Origin: Saprospira sp. CCB-QB6
Lineage (GTDB): Bacteria > Bacteroidota > Bacteroidia > Chitinophagales > Saprospiraceae
Assembly: GCF_028464065.1 (NCBI RefSeq)
Contig: NZ_CP116808.1
Coordinates: forward strand, 3,439,501-3,503,500
Length of the DNA: 64,000 bases
Direction of reading: 5' to 3'
Part shown: positions 1 through 7,981 of the stretch, piece after piece
How positions within the stretch are numbered: the stretch's first letter is position 1
How the letters are laid out: each line of letters starts with the position of its first letter
Program-made: the position numbers and the translations under genes
The notes under the pieces: generated by a model
What the model saw: only the letters and a program-made list of their open reading frames with translations
What the model was told of the DNA's origin: nothing
Databases searched by the model: none

Positions 1-1
1 T

Positions 2-112
2 CAATTAGAATTTATGAAAATGGAAGCCAAAATAAGCGATTTACAAAATATGGAGGGGGAATTTAAGCCCATAAATGATAAAGAGTTAGCAGCTGAATTA
101 GAAGCTCTCTAA
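2..112 (+). CDS. C-terminal end of an unknown protein (5' truncated by the window)
   Basis: An open frame runs from the window edge to a TAA at 110-112 and gives about 36 residues, ending ELAAELEAL. The segment is hydrophilic and rich in E, K and L, compatible with a helical or coiled-coil tail. A clear intrinsic terminator starts 8 bases after the stop, which supports this being the true end of a gene. The family cannot be judged from this much sequence. Confidence 0.6.
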   Translation, partial: QLEFMKMEAKISDLQNMEGEFKPINDKELAAELEAL

Positions 113-119
113 TCCATGA

Positions 120-143
120 GCCATCCTTAGGATGGCTTTTTTT
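120..143 (+). terminator. Rho-independent terminator
   Basis: The stem GCCATCC / GGATGGC has a 4-base loop and is followed directly by seven T. It ends the partial gene on its left. The T-tract runs straight into the head of the first family A repeat. Confidence 0.85.
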
Positions 144-273
144 GGGGCTGCCCCGCCCTTCGGGCGGGTCGGGCTGTTCCGGGCTCGCTGCTCGCTCGGC
201 CCTTCAGGCTTCACTTCGTTTCGCCTTCGGTCTGGCCTGCGGCCACCCGCTCCGCATCGCTCAGCCGCTCCTC
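144..273 (+). repeat. Family A GC-rich repeat, copy 1
   Basis: This is the first of about 20 copies of one element. The shared order is a T-tract, GGGGCTGCCCC, a small variable hairpin, GGGTCGGGCTGT, a block ending CTCGCTCGGCCCT, a variable hairpin, then GGTCTGGCCTGCGGCCACC and a tail ending near CTCAGCCG. Several internal pieces are self-complementary, so the transcript should fold strongly. Open frames across it are arginine/proline-rich artefacts. Here it lies directly behind a terminator. Confidence 0.85.
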
Positions 274-386
274 TTTTTTCTTTTGCTCGGGCGGCAGCTC
301 TTCGGCCCTTTAGACCACAAAAGTTGTTTTTTTTTGGCCCTACTCCCGCTTTTTTAATAGCTTTAGCGCTCATAAAAAAAACAAAG

Positions 387-1007
387 ATGAACTATCTAGT
401 ATTTGATTTGGAGATGACGGGCACCGAGCCCGGCTGGCATGAGATTGTACAAATTGGGGCCGCCATTTATGATGAAAATTGGGAGAAAAAAAGTAGTTTT
501 TTAACCAATGTCTATCCCGAAAATGAAGAGAGCTTCTCGCTGCCCGCCTTAGAAGTACATGGCCTAACCCTAGAAATTCTAGACGAGGCCCCTATGCTAC
601 ACGAGGCCATAGAAGCTTTTGAAAACTGGGCTGTCACTACCGTTTTGGGACACAAAAAATGGCAGGAACATCAAAAGCCAGGGGCACTCAAGCGCCTAGT
701 GGTCTGCGGGCAAAGTGTGCATTACGATATCAACTTTTTGCGTTTTGCCTATATGGACCTCAAGCAGCCTTATCCTTTCTCCTTTAAAACCATTGATTTA
801 TATCAGCAGGCCTATTTCTTGTTCCGTTTGCTCCGAGAAAACGGACAGCCTACTTCTAAGGGCCTTAGCCTAGGCGCCCTATCCGAGTATTTTGGTTTGG
901 AACGAGAAGGCGATATGCACAATGCCCTAGAAGATGCGGAATTGACTGCAGCCTGTTTGAAGGAAGTCTTTAACTATTTGCCCAAATTTAAGTACGATCC
1001 AACTTAA
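387..1007 (+). CDS. DEDDh-type 3'-5' exonuclease
   Basis: This 206-residue protein has the exonuclease (RNase T / DnaQ) fold signature. D7 and E9 lie in FDLEMTG, D114 in HYDINFL, and H178 and D183 in HNALEDAELTA, so all five DEDDh metal and catalytic residues are present. The opening resembles oligoribonuclease as well as DnaQ-like proofreading subunits. Family members remove nucleotides from RNA or DNA 3' ends, and the substrate cannot be assigned from sequence alone. I start at ATG 387 because the frame upstream runs through the GC-rich repeat and encodes low-complexity sequence. The 3' end overlaps the convergent aminotransferase gene by 20 bases, so the two transcripts share their tails. 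Confidence 0.85.
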   Translation: MNYLVFDLEMTGTEPGWHEIVQIGAAIYDENWEKKSSFLTNVYPENEESFSLPALEVHGLTLEILDEAPMLHEAIEAFENWAVTTVLGHKKWQEHQKPGALKRLVVCGQSVHYDINFLRFAYMDLKQPYPFSFKTIDLYQQAYFLFRLLRENGQPTSKGLSLGALSEYFGLEREGDMHNALEDAELTAACLKEVFNYLPKFKYDPT

Positions 1008-2127
1008 AGAACTGGAAAATCTGATCGATAATAAATTGCTGTTCTTGAGCTTGGAGCTCAAAAAAGAGGGGGAGCCGTAGCAGGCGGTCGGCATAGCGCT
1101 GAGCCTGTGGCAGTTTGCGGCCATCGTGTTTTGGTCCATAAAATGGACTAGCATGTAGGGGGAGATAATGAAAAACAGCATGAATGCCAACGGCTCTGAG
1201 CGCTTGTATCAGGGCCGTTCTTTCGTCTAGACTCCTGCAAATAAGGTAAAAGAGATGGGCGTTATTGCTGCTGTGTTCTGGAATATTAGGCAGTTCGATC
1301 AGGCCTTTTTGGGCCAGGGGATAAAGGGCTTCAAAGTAGCGGTTCCAGCGTTCTTTGCGGGCATTTTGGATCTGGTCGAGCTCTTCCAATTGGGCAAAGA
1401 GAAAGGCCGCTACGGTTTCGGAGGGCAAAAAAGAAGAGCCTAGGTCTACCCAGCCATATTTATCGACCTCTCCCCGAAAAAAGGCGGCCCGGTTGGTGCC
1501 TTTTTCCCAGATGATTTCAGCTCTTTGGGCCAGTTTAGGCTCATTGATGACGAGCAGTCCACCTTCTCCAGCAATAATATTTTTGGTCTCATGAAAAGAG
1601 AAGCAGGCCAATTGGCCAAAGCTGCCGAGGGGCTGCCCTTGATAATAGCCATCAATGGCTTGGGCGGCATCTTCAACTAGGGCAATTTGATACTTTTGGC
1701 AGAGGTCCATAATCTCTTGCATAGGGCAGGCCATGCCGGCATAATGGACCAGCACTAGGGCTTTGGTCTTTTCATTGATGAGGGGCAAAATAGCTTGGGG
1801 ATCGAGATTGGGGTGTTGGGCCTGAGAATCGACAAAGCGAATATTGGCCCCACGGAGCACAAAGGCGTTGGCGGTAGACACAAAAGTATAGGAGGGCATA
1901 ATGACCTCATCGCCAGGCTGGATGTTGAGGAGTAGGGCGGCCATTTCGAGGGCATCGGTGCAGGAGGTGGTCAGCAGGCATTTGTGGAAGCCATAGCGCT
2001 TTTCAAAAAAGCTTTGGCAGGCCTTAGTAAATTGGCCATTGCCTGATAATTGGCCCGATTGGACCGCTTGATAGAGATAGTGGGCTTCTTTGCCCGTGAG
2101 ATAGGGCTTATTAAAGGGTATTTGCAT
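988..2127 (-). CDS. wecE: dTDP-4-amino-4,6-dideoxygalactose transaminase (WecE/RffA type)
   Basis: This 379-residue PLP enzyme of the DegT/DnrJ/EryC1 family matches E. coli WecE closely from memory, over blocks such as PGDEVIMPSYTFVSTANAFV, CFSFHETKN and EKGTNR. The PLP lysine is K182 in FHETKN, and D153 of VEDAAQ should contact the cofactor ring. The known reaction transfers an amino group from glutamate to dTDP-4-keto-6-deoxyglucose, giving dTDP-fucosamine for surface polysaccharide. No other sugar-nucleotide gene is adjacent, so it works apart from a cluster here. It reads leftward from an ATG with no close upstream partner and overlaps the exonuclease gene tail to tail by 20 bases. Confidence 0.88.
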   Translation of the reverse strand: MQIPFNKPYLTGKEAHYLYQAVQSGQLSGNGQFTKACQSFFEKRYGFHKCLLTTSCTDALEMAALLLNIQPGDEVIMPSYTFVSTANAFVLRGANIRFVDSQAQHPNLDPQAILPLINEKTKALVLVHYAGMACPMQEIMDLCQKYQIALVEDAAQAIDGYYQGQPLGSFGQLACFSFHETKNIIAGEGGLLVINEPKLAQRAEIIWEKGTNRAAFFRGEVDKYGWVDLGSSFLPSETVAAFLFAQLEELDQIQNARKERWNRYFEALYPLAQKGLIELPNIPEHSSNNAHLFYLICRSLDERTALIQALRAVGIHAVFHYLPLHASPFYGPKHDGRKLPQAQRYADRLLRLPLFFELQAQEQQFIIDQIFQFFKLDRT

Positions 2128-2210
2128 CAGTGTGAGAGATTAAGAGCAGGGAGGGAATTGGCCCAGCGCTGGCCGGCCCTAGTGGGCAATATCCGCAGAA
2201 GGCCTTTTTC

Positions 2211-2280
2211 GGTAGGTTAAAACCTACAGCCAGATGGTATTGCTGCGCAATGATGTATGAATGAGGGTTAAAACCCTCAT
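2211..2280. repeat. Family C palindromic repeat, copy 1
   Basis: Two palindromes, TAGGTTAAAACCTA and ATGAGGGTTAAAACCCTCAT, flank about 35 bases that hold a degenerate version of the GCAAAGCG hairpin. The same order recurs at 13991, 16851 and 59481. It lies between wecE and the nitroreductase terminator. Confidence 0.7.
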
Positions 2281-2312
2281 AAAATTAACCGCGGGCCCCA
2301 AATAATAAAGCT

Positions 2313-2350
2313 CAAGATAAAAAAAGGGCTGACCAAAATGGCCAGCCCTC
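2313..2350 (-). terminator. Terminator of the pirin-nitroreductase operon
   Basis: The arms AGGGCTGACCA / TGGCCAGCCCT pair with one mismatch. On the minus strand a run of T follows. It lies about 30 bases after the nitroreductase stop. Confidence 0.75.
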
Positions 2351-2377
2351 AGACTATTCACAAAAATCAAACTATCC

Positions 2378-3001
2378 TTAGATATTTTCGAAGAGGACTT
2401 CTTTGGCTTTGCGCACCTTAGCGGCATGTTGCATACCATCTTCTTCGTGGCGGTAGCCTAGGGTGGCAATAACGGCAGTAGTCCAGCCATCTAGGCCCAA
2501 AATCTCATCAAATTGAGCGGCGTCGAAGCCTTCCATAGGGCAGGCATCTACTTTGAGGTCGGCAGCAGCGGCTAGGAGTGTACCAAGAGCGATATAGGCT
2601 TGTTTGCCCATCCAGCTTTTGGCGCCTTCTTCGGTTTGGTTCAAAAGGGCACCTTTCATGAACTCGCTATAGTCGTTGAGGACAGCGGGATCAAGGCCGC
2701 GAGTATCGGCAGTGAGTTGGATTAACTCATCGATATGCTCGGCGGTAAAGCTAGTGGGAATGGTAAAAACGAAGAGCTGAGAAGCGTCTACGATTTGGCT
2801 TTGGCCCCAAGCAGCAGCTTGGAGTTTTTTGCGTACTTCAGGGTTTTGCACATCAAGAACCTTGTACAATTGTAGACCATAAGAAGATGCAGACAATTGG
2901 ATGGCTGTTTTGAGTTGCTCTAAAACCTCAGCAGTGATTTTTTTGCTGGCATCAAATTTTTTGGTGGCGTAGCGCCATTTCAGATTTTCGACTAAAGACA
3001 T
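2378..3001 (-). CDS. NAD(P)H-dependent nitroreductase family oxidoreductase
   Basis: This 207-residue protein looks like an NfsB-type FMN enzyme. It has an N-terminal LKWRYATKKFD segment, where family members bind the FMN phosphate, a helix with SASSYGLQ, and a C-terminal G-rich loop (IATLGYRHEEDG). The length is normal for the family. Such dimeric cytosolic enzymes reduce quinones, nitroaromatics or flavins using NAD(P)H; the true substrate is unknown. The gene is second in an operon, 33 bases after the pirin gene and followed by a terminator. The pairing suggests a shared redox or electrophile-defence role, which is inference. Confidence 0.85.
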   Translation of the reverse strand: MSLVENLKWRYATKKFDASKKITAEVLEQLKTAIQLSASSYGLQLYKVLDVQNPEVRKKLQAAAWGQSQIVDASQLFVFTIPTSFTAEHIDELIQLTADTRGLDPAVLNDYSEFMKGALLNQTEEGAKSWMGKQAYIALGTLLAAAADLKVDACPMEGFDAAQFDEILGLDGWTTAVIATLGYRHEEDGMQHAAKVRKAKEVLFENI

Positions 3002-3034
3002 ATTGTTATTTTTTATTCGGAAAGGTAATTTTGA

Positions 3035-3898
3035 TTATTTCATTGGAACTTCCATCAGGAGAATTTTGGCCTCCTTTGTCGCTTTGAGCTCAAGTTTGGA
3101 GGTATCCCAAACGCCAAGACCATCTCGGCGATCTAAAACTTGTGTGCCCGCCTCAATTTGTCCTTCGAGAACAAAAATATAGAGGCCATTGCCGGCTCGT
3201 TTCAAGTTGTATGCTTGTTGGTGGCCGGCCTCCCAATGGCCTAGGTGAAACCAGGCTTCTTGATGGATCCAGACGCCCTCATCATTTGGAGAGGGAGAGA
3301 GGACTTGTAGGAGGTTATTCTTCATTTTTGCCCGATCCAGCTTGATTTGGTCATAGCGGGGGGCAACATTTTTCTTATTGGGCAGCACCCAAATTTGTAG
3401 AAAGCGGACCTCTTGGTCTAGCTTTTTATTTTTTTCAGAATGGAAAACGCCTGTGCCAGCAGACATCACTTGGAGGTCGCCTTCTTGGATCAGGGCAACA
3501 TTTCCCATACTATCTTGATGTTCAAGGTCACCAGACAAAGGAATCGAGATGATTTCCATATTGTCATGAGGGTGGCGGCCAAAGCCTCGGGCGGCGGCTA
3601 CTTTATCGTCATTTAGCACTCTGAGTGCGCCAAATCCCATGCGTTCGGGGTTATAGTAATTGGCAAAACTAAAACTGTGGTAGGTATCGAGCCAGCCGTG
3701 GTTGGCATGTCCGCGGCTATTCGCTTTATGCAAAACGGTTTTCATTTTTCCTATTTTTTGCTGTTCGCCAGCATCTGCTGGAAGGTGATTAAACCCTAGC
3801 TGTTCTGGCCCCTTTGGCTCAGATTGGCCCATTTTGGGGGCAGCAAAGAGCCCCAAACTGCCCAATCCTAATGCTTTTAAAAATTGTTTTCGTTTCAT
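3035..3898 (-). CDS. Pirin family protein with an export-like N-terminus
   Basis: This 287-residue protein is a bicupin pirin. The N-terminal cupin carries the full metal set: H109 and H111 in GRHPHDNME, H153 and E155 in GVFHSEKN. Pirins bind iron, and some have quercetin 2,3-dioxygenase activity. The first 50 residues are unusual. They begin MKRKQFLKALGLGSLGLFAAP, a basic then hydrophobic stretch resembling the N-termini of exported oxidoreductases, but without a clean twin-arginine pair (KRK only). The canonical pirin body starts near K53 (TVLHKANSRGHANHG). This may be an exported pirin or one with a non-functional leader. It is first in an operon with the nitroreductase. Confidence 0.87.
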   Translation of the reverse strand: MKRKQFLKALGLGSLGLFAAPKMGQSEPKGPEQLGFNHLPADAGEQQKIGKMKTVLHKANSRGHANHGWLDTYHSFSFANYYNPERMGFGALRVLNDDKVAAARGFGRHPHDNMEIISIPLSGDLEHQDSMGNVALIQEGDLQVMSAGTGVFHSEKNKKLDQEVRFLQIWVLPNKKNVAPRYDQIKLDRAKMKNNLLQVLSPSPNDEGVWIHQEAWFHLGHWEAGHQQAYNLKRAGNGLYIFVLEGQIEAGTQVLDRRDGLGVWDTSKLELKATKEAKILLMEVPMK

Positions 3899-4005
3899 CT
3901 GCTGCTAATTTAATGTATATACATCAATTGTAATAACAATCTTGTAAAAAAGTTGAGGAGAGGCTCATTTTTTTTAAAATTTATTTGAGAGAGGGTTGTT
4001 GTTTT

Positions 4006-4140
4006 GGGGCCCGCGGCCAGCTCGGCTTCGCCTCGGTTGGCCGCCGCTATGCTGCGGGGCTCACAGGTCTGTTCGGCCCTTCGCCGCTTTTGCGGCTCGG
4101 TCTGGCCTTCGGCCACCCCTCCGCAGCGCTGGGCCGCTCA
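4006..4140 (+). repeat. Family A repeat, copy 2 (diverged)
   Basis: It keeps the GGGGC head and the GGTCTGGCCTTCGGCCACCCC core, but the first third differs from copy 1. It lies upstream of the pirin gene and is followed within 50 bases by a family B repeat. Confidence 0.75.
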
Positions 4141-4184
4141 ACGGTCTTTTTTCTTTGGGCGTTCTTCTTCGGCCGTTTTGGGCC

Positions 4185-4352
4185 CATGGGCTTCAGCCCA
4201 TGCTTGTAGACTATGCAAACTGGCGGGCTAAAGCCCTTGTTTGCTATAAATCAGTATTTGAGAATTAGTTATGGGCCGATGGTTGAAACCATCGGCCCAT
4301 TTTATTGTGCTTAGTATGGCCTCTTTTGTTGCTGTGGGTTTCAACCCACAGG
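4185..4352. repeat. Family B multi-palindrome repeat, copy 1
   Basis: Four successive palindromes are visible: CATGGGCTTCAGCCCATG, GGGCTAAAGCCC, a long one reading ATGGGCCGATGG-TTGAAA-CCATCGGCCCAT, and GTGGGTTTCAACCCAC. Linker text is conserved between copies (for example TATGCAAACTGGC and TTGTTGCT). Five copies are recognisable in the window. Confidence 0.8.
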
Positions 4353-4359
4353 TATTATA

Positions 4360-5190
4360 AAAATGCCTAAAGGCCGCAGCCACTTTTGTTGGGCCTTGGT
4401 CTTTTTTGCCGCAGTGGCTTAAACGCCTCTGCTTTGTTTTTGGAAAAGACGAGCAAAACTCCTAGCTAGTCGTTCTGAAACCTATAATATATGTTGTCAA
4501 AGTCATTGAATGCACTAATTAACTGCTCGTTCTAGGTTCTTTTACTGCATAGCTATCGTCCTGAACTCTATGGTATAGGTTGTGAAACTCTATGTTTGTG
4601 CTTTTTTACTGCAAGCTAGTCCTTAGCAAATTGCAAACTAAGGTGATCAAAGCCTAGACTTGCAGTTGGTGGACTGGACTAGAGGAGTTATAGAACCTCA
4701 GTTTTTCTATAATGAACCTCAAGCATAGTTAAAGTAATCGCTCCTAAGCAGTATCATAAGGTCTATTATAGATAAAAGAACCGCAGCTAAGGACTAGCTT
4801 TAGCCCTAATTTGGGTTGCTCTACCCCAAGCAAGCAGTTTTGGACCTATATGATGCAGTCCCAGACGTCTATAAAGCAGTAGGAGAGCCCTAATTTTGGT
4901 TACTAGACCTATAGCTTGAGGTAAACAAGCGGTCTCTTTTGCTTTTTAAGCTATAAAATACGGTAGAGAAGGTCTATTTTGGGGTTGTTGGACCTAGGGA
5001 GATACCTTAGAGGGCCCCTATTTGGGGTTTGTGGGGGACTGTTCAGGATTTTGTGTATCCGAATAAAATTTGGGCTGTTTAGCTTAGTACTCAAAAGCAG
5101 GATTCAGCCAATAATCGCCTAGGGGCTTGTCCCTAGGAGCATTCACCTATATACGGCTTCGCCCGTTTGGGGATCTTGAAAAAACAATAG
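4360..5190. other. 830-bp non-coding stretch of unknown nature
   Basis: No convincing open frame exists on either strand. The text is full of short recurring words such as GACCTAT, GGTCTAT, GCTATAA and CTAG-rich blocks, some complementary to each other. It ends with a small perfect hairpin, CCTAGGG / CCCTAGG, at about 5129-5147. I see no tRNA or rRNA signature. It could be decayed coding DNA or a structured RNA. Confidence 0.5.
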
Positions 5191-5741
5191 TTTTATGAGA
5201 ATTTTGTTAATTTTGGCTTGTAAGTTTTTAATTGTAAATTCTTTTTTTGCTCAAAATGAATTAAAGGGCGTTTATTCATATTTCGATAGCATTACTTTTG
5301 CGAGAAGTAAGATAGTGATTGATTCTTTAGGGACGTTTAAGTTTTTTGTAAAAAATGACTTTGAATTGGATTATCATATTTTCGGAAAAGGAGCTGTTGA
5401 TTATAAATCAGATAAGAGTTTTGTATTGAATTTTGAAAAAATTAGTGATCGGTCTGAATATAGTTTGGCCGAATGTGCTGATGTGATCGGTCAAAAAACA
5501 CAGATTCGATTTAATGATCTTTCAGAGTACTCTAAAGAGAGTAGTGTTACAGTTATGTATGACGTTGAAATAGATGGGAAACGATTATTTATTACAAAAG
5601 AAATTAGTAGATCAGGAGTTGTTTTATTGTCAGAGCAGGCTAAAATTTTATCCTTAGAAATAAGGAAGAAAAATTATCATACAATTAAAATAGATGTAAG
5701 TAAGTTAAATGGAAAATGTTTGGATCTGAGAATGTTTTTTA

Positions 5742-5750
5742 TCCCCTATC
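5742..5750. repeat. Target site duplication, left copy (TCCCCTATC)
   Basis: These nine bases are repeated directly at 6841-6849 on the other side of the insertion sequence. A 9-bp duplication is the known size for IS903-group elements. Confidence 0.9.
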
Positions 5751-6840
5751 GGCCTTGTTGTATAAATCGTAACTTACTGATTAGTAACAACTTCCAACTT
5801 GACAGCATTAAGCTCATTTAAAATTTGAATACGCATCAGGACTTCTTGCTTCTGCATTTTAAAGCTGAGCGAAGAGAGCCGTTCAGAGAAAAAGTGCTTG
5901 AGTCGCATCATTGCAGTTTCGCTTAAATTTCGACGATGATAGCCTAAATCTTGTTTCCAAGCAGTAGCTCCCAACTCCCAGATATATAAAATATCATCAT
6001 TGCGATAACTGTCAACCAGCTCTCCATCTTTTCCTTTTTTTAGGCGAGCATTTTTACGTGGGGGAATAAACGGTACCGCTCCAGCCTTACAAATTGCTTC
6101 CCGACATTTTATTTGGTCATAGGCGCCATCTGCATAAACTTGGCGGATATTCAAGGATTTCATTTTTTTCATCATTTTGGGGAGTTGAGAAGCATCGGTT
6201 TTTCGCTCTGTGGTAATCTCTACAGATAATATTTCTCCTGTTTTATCATCCACTGCTAAATGTACTTTAATCCAGCTAGAGCGCTGCTTTTCCAAGTATT
6301 TTTTTCTTAACCATTCTCCCTGTCCTTTTGTTTTTAGTCCTGTACTATCTATTGCTACCGATCTTTCTTTAGTCCTCTTTTTAGACTTAATATTCAGTTT
6401 TAGTTTCTTGACTCTACGATATATTTGAGTAAAAGATATGGGCTTAGCATCCAAATTATATTTGGAAATAACGCATTTTAGAATACCTTCTAATTGTCGA
6501 TATCCAAAAGAAAAAAGCACTTTTAAACGGAATAAATAGCGAATAAATTCATCAGAAATTGTTTTAGGTCTGCCGCGTTTTGAAGGCTTAGCTATGAGGT
6601 TTTTGCTTGCCAAAGGCGGGAACCAAACATTAAAAAGAAACTTACCTTGGGCCGTATAAAATCTGTTGGTTAGTGCGTAATTCTGTATGTTTTTTTTAGA
6701 TTTGTCATGGGACAGCTCGAGGTTTTATTGTTCGTCGAAAAAACTTAAATCTACGGGGCTTGTCCCTTTTTTTATGCCTAATTCGCAAGGTTTTTTGTAA
6801 TTAGCTGGTTTTTAATTTATTAGATTTATGCAACAAGGCC
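5751..6840 (-). mobile_element. IS5-family, IS903-group insertion sequence (1090 bp)
   Basis: The left end reads GGCCTTGTTGTATAAATC. The reverse complement of the right end reads GGCCTTGTTGCATAAATC, matching at 17 of 18 positions. From memory this is nearly the terminal repeat of IS903 (GGCTTTGTTGAATAAATC). The flanks carry a perfect 9-bp duplication. One transposase is encoded on the minus strand. Both ends and the target duplication are intact, so the insertion looks fairly recent. Confidence 0.93.
5774..6708 (-). CDS. IS903-type DDE transposase, probably needing a -1 frameshift
   Basis: The main frame, open from TTG 6613 to TAA at 5774, encodes the RNase H-like DDE core. The first D lies in VAIDSTGLK, the second in YADGAYDQ, and E in YHRRNLSETAMMRLK, all typical of IS5/IS903. 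The expected N-terminal part is present upstream in the same frame (NIQNYALTNR...FNVWFPP) but has no ATG. An ATG at 6706-6708 begins MTNLKK in the other frame and reaches A8 at 6690-6697. Slipping -1 on A_AAA_AAA joins both parts into a 311-residue protein, close to the 307 residues of IS903 transposase. The alternative is a one-base indel in the A run that inactivated the gene. Confidence 0.85.
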
Positions 6841-6849
6841 TCCCCTATC
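6841..6849. repeat. Target site duplication, right copy (TCCCCTATC)
   Basis: It is a perfect direct copy of 5742-5750. The interrupted reading frame resumes at 6850. Confidence 0.9.
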
Positions 6850-7044
6850 CTGAAATGGTAAAAGCTAGACGATACTACTCTGAAGTATCTTTAGAGGGGG
6901 AAATATTGTCCCTAGACACACTCTTGTTAAATAATAAGTTGAAATATATTAGGTCACGCTAAGTAATTATCCGTCTAAATTGATAGCATCAACTGTCTTG
7001 TCCCTTTGGACTTTCTTCTTTGGCGGCTTAGATCAGTTTGGAGG

Positions 7045-7184
7045 CCATGGTTGTAGACTATGCAAACTGGCGGGCTAAAGCCCTTGTTTGCTATAAATGA
7101 TATGGGCCGATGGTTTCAACCATCGGCCCATTTTTATTGTGTTTAGCATAGCCGCTTTTGTTGCTGTGGGTTTCAACCCACTGG
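7045..7184. repeat. Family B repeat, copy 2
   Basis: It has the same palindrome order as copy 1 but lacks the first half of the opening CATGGGCTTCAGCCCATG. It runs into an inverted family A copy 16 bases later. Confidence 0.8.
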
Positions 7185-7199
7185 GATATACATCCATCC

Positions 7200-7352
7200 T
7201 ACAGGCGGCGAAGCCGCCGCAAAGAAGCGAAGCGACTTGGCCTAGGGGCCTGCAAGGGTGGCCGCAGGCCAGACCGAGCCGCTAAAAGCGGCGAAGGGCC
7301 GAACAGACCTGTGAGCCCCGCAAGGGCCCGGCCGCCGTAGGCGGCAGGCCCC
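7200..7352 (-). repeat. Family A repeat, copy 3 (inverted)
   Basis: It carries GGTGGCCGCAGGCCAGACC in the inverted sense and ends at the CCCC that is the complement of the head. Between the interrupted gene (6962) and the next coding region there is nothing but this copy and family B copy 2. Confidence 0.8.
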
Positions 7353-7475
7353 AAATAAATATATATAGGCTCTTTCTGAGAAGGAGTCTTGTTGCACTAT
7401 TGCAGGCACCAAAGGGGGAGAATTTATCATCTAGGGGAAAGTGAAAGAGGGGGGATAAAACTCAAATTCAGCAAA

Positions 7476-7979
7476 ATGAGAGGGCAATTTAAGTACTACC
7501 AGAGATTCATGAACGGGTGGAGTATTGTACCACTACTTACTTTTTTCGCTTTGCCTTTTTGGGCAAAAGGGCAGGGGGGAGATAGTTTGTTGATGCAAGC
7601 TAAATTATTAACGGTTTCTGCATATCGTCAGCTTCCAAAAGATAGTCTTTTAGCGTTGTTGCAGCAGCAGCCTGCAGAGATTTATAAGGCGAAGAAATTA
7701 AAGGGCTTTTATTTGATTAAAATCAGTTCGAAGCAAGCTGCGGATAGTTATAATTCTTGTGTTTTTTATTTGGTGTATGAAGAGCGGCGGCGGCAATTTT
7801 ATCGAATAGCAGGTTTTGATCAGCAAGAATATTCAGCCTTTAGAAGGCGAGTTCGAGGGCGGCGTTTATTTTGGGGCGAAAAAGCGATTCGTAGAGATTT
7901 TTCGGGGCATTTTCCAAGAAGGCAGAGCCGGAGGGTAAATTGTGCAGAGGAGATGGAAAAAGAAATAAAAGTATATTAG
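7476..7979 (+). CDS. Secreted hypothetical protein, first of two tandem paralogs
   Basis: I start at ATG 7476 (MRGQFKYY); ATG 7509 (MNGWSIVPLL) would give a tidier signal peptide ending near KGQG. The mature part shares the order DSL..AKLL, FYLIKI and YRIAGF with the next gene (DSL..AKLL, VLLFRI, LKVAGF), so the two look like diverged tandem duplicates. After GFDQQEYSAF the sequence turns arginine-rich (FRRRVRGRR). The neighbouring frame encodes a less odd stretch there (PLEGEFEGGVYFGAKKRF), so a frameshift near 7845 is possible but unproven. Two bases separate its stop from the next ATG, which indicates an operon. No known family is recognised. Confidence 0.6.
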   Translation: MRGQFKYYQRFMNGWSIVPLLTFFALPFWAKGQGGDSLLMQAKLLTVSAYRQLPKDSLLALLQQQPAEIYKAKKLKGFYLIKISSKQAADSYNSCVFYLVYEERRRQFYRIAGFDQQEYSAFRRRVRGRRLFWGEKAIRRDFSGHFPRRQSRRVNCAEEMEKEIKVY

Positions 7980-7981
7980 TT

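Larger units (their letters stand above)
5195..6962 (+). pseudogene. Secreted hypothetical protein gene interrupted by an IS903-type element
   Basis: The gene starts at ATG 5195 with a signal peptide (MRILLILACKFLIVNSFFAQ). It runs in frame to 5750, where the insertion sequence begins. Removing the element and one 9-base target copy joins 5750 to 6850. The frame then continues without a stop through PEMVKARRYYSEVSLEG to TAA at 6960-6962, giving a 222-residue ancestral protein. In its present state it would read about 24 codons into the element and stop at 5821. I recognise no family. It is probably a periplasmic or outer-membrane-associated protein, like the other secreted unknowns in this part of the window. 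Confidence 0.85.

Noticed and set aside
132-386. Longer start for the exonuclease, adding about 85 residues
   Set aside because: The added part lies in the family A repeat and codes arginine/proline/leucine low-complexity sequence. The DEDDh domain begins exactly at ATG 387.
6828-6962. Independent 44-residue gene right of the insertion sequence
   Set aside because: Its start codon is inside the element's terminal repeat, and the rest is the continuation of the interrupted gene.
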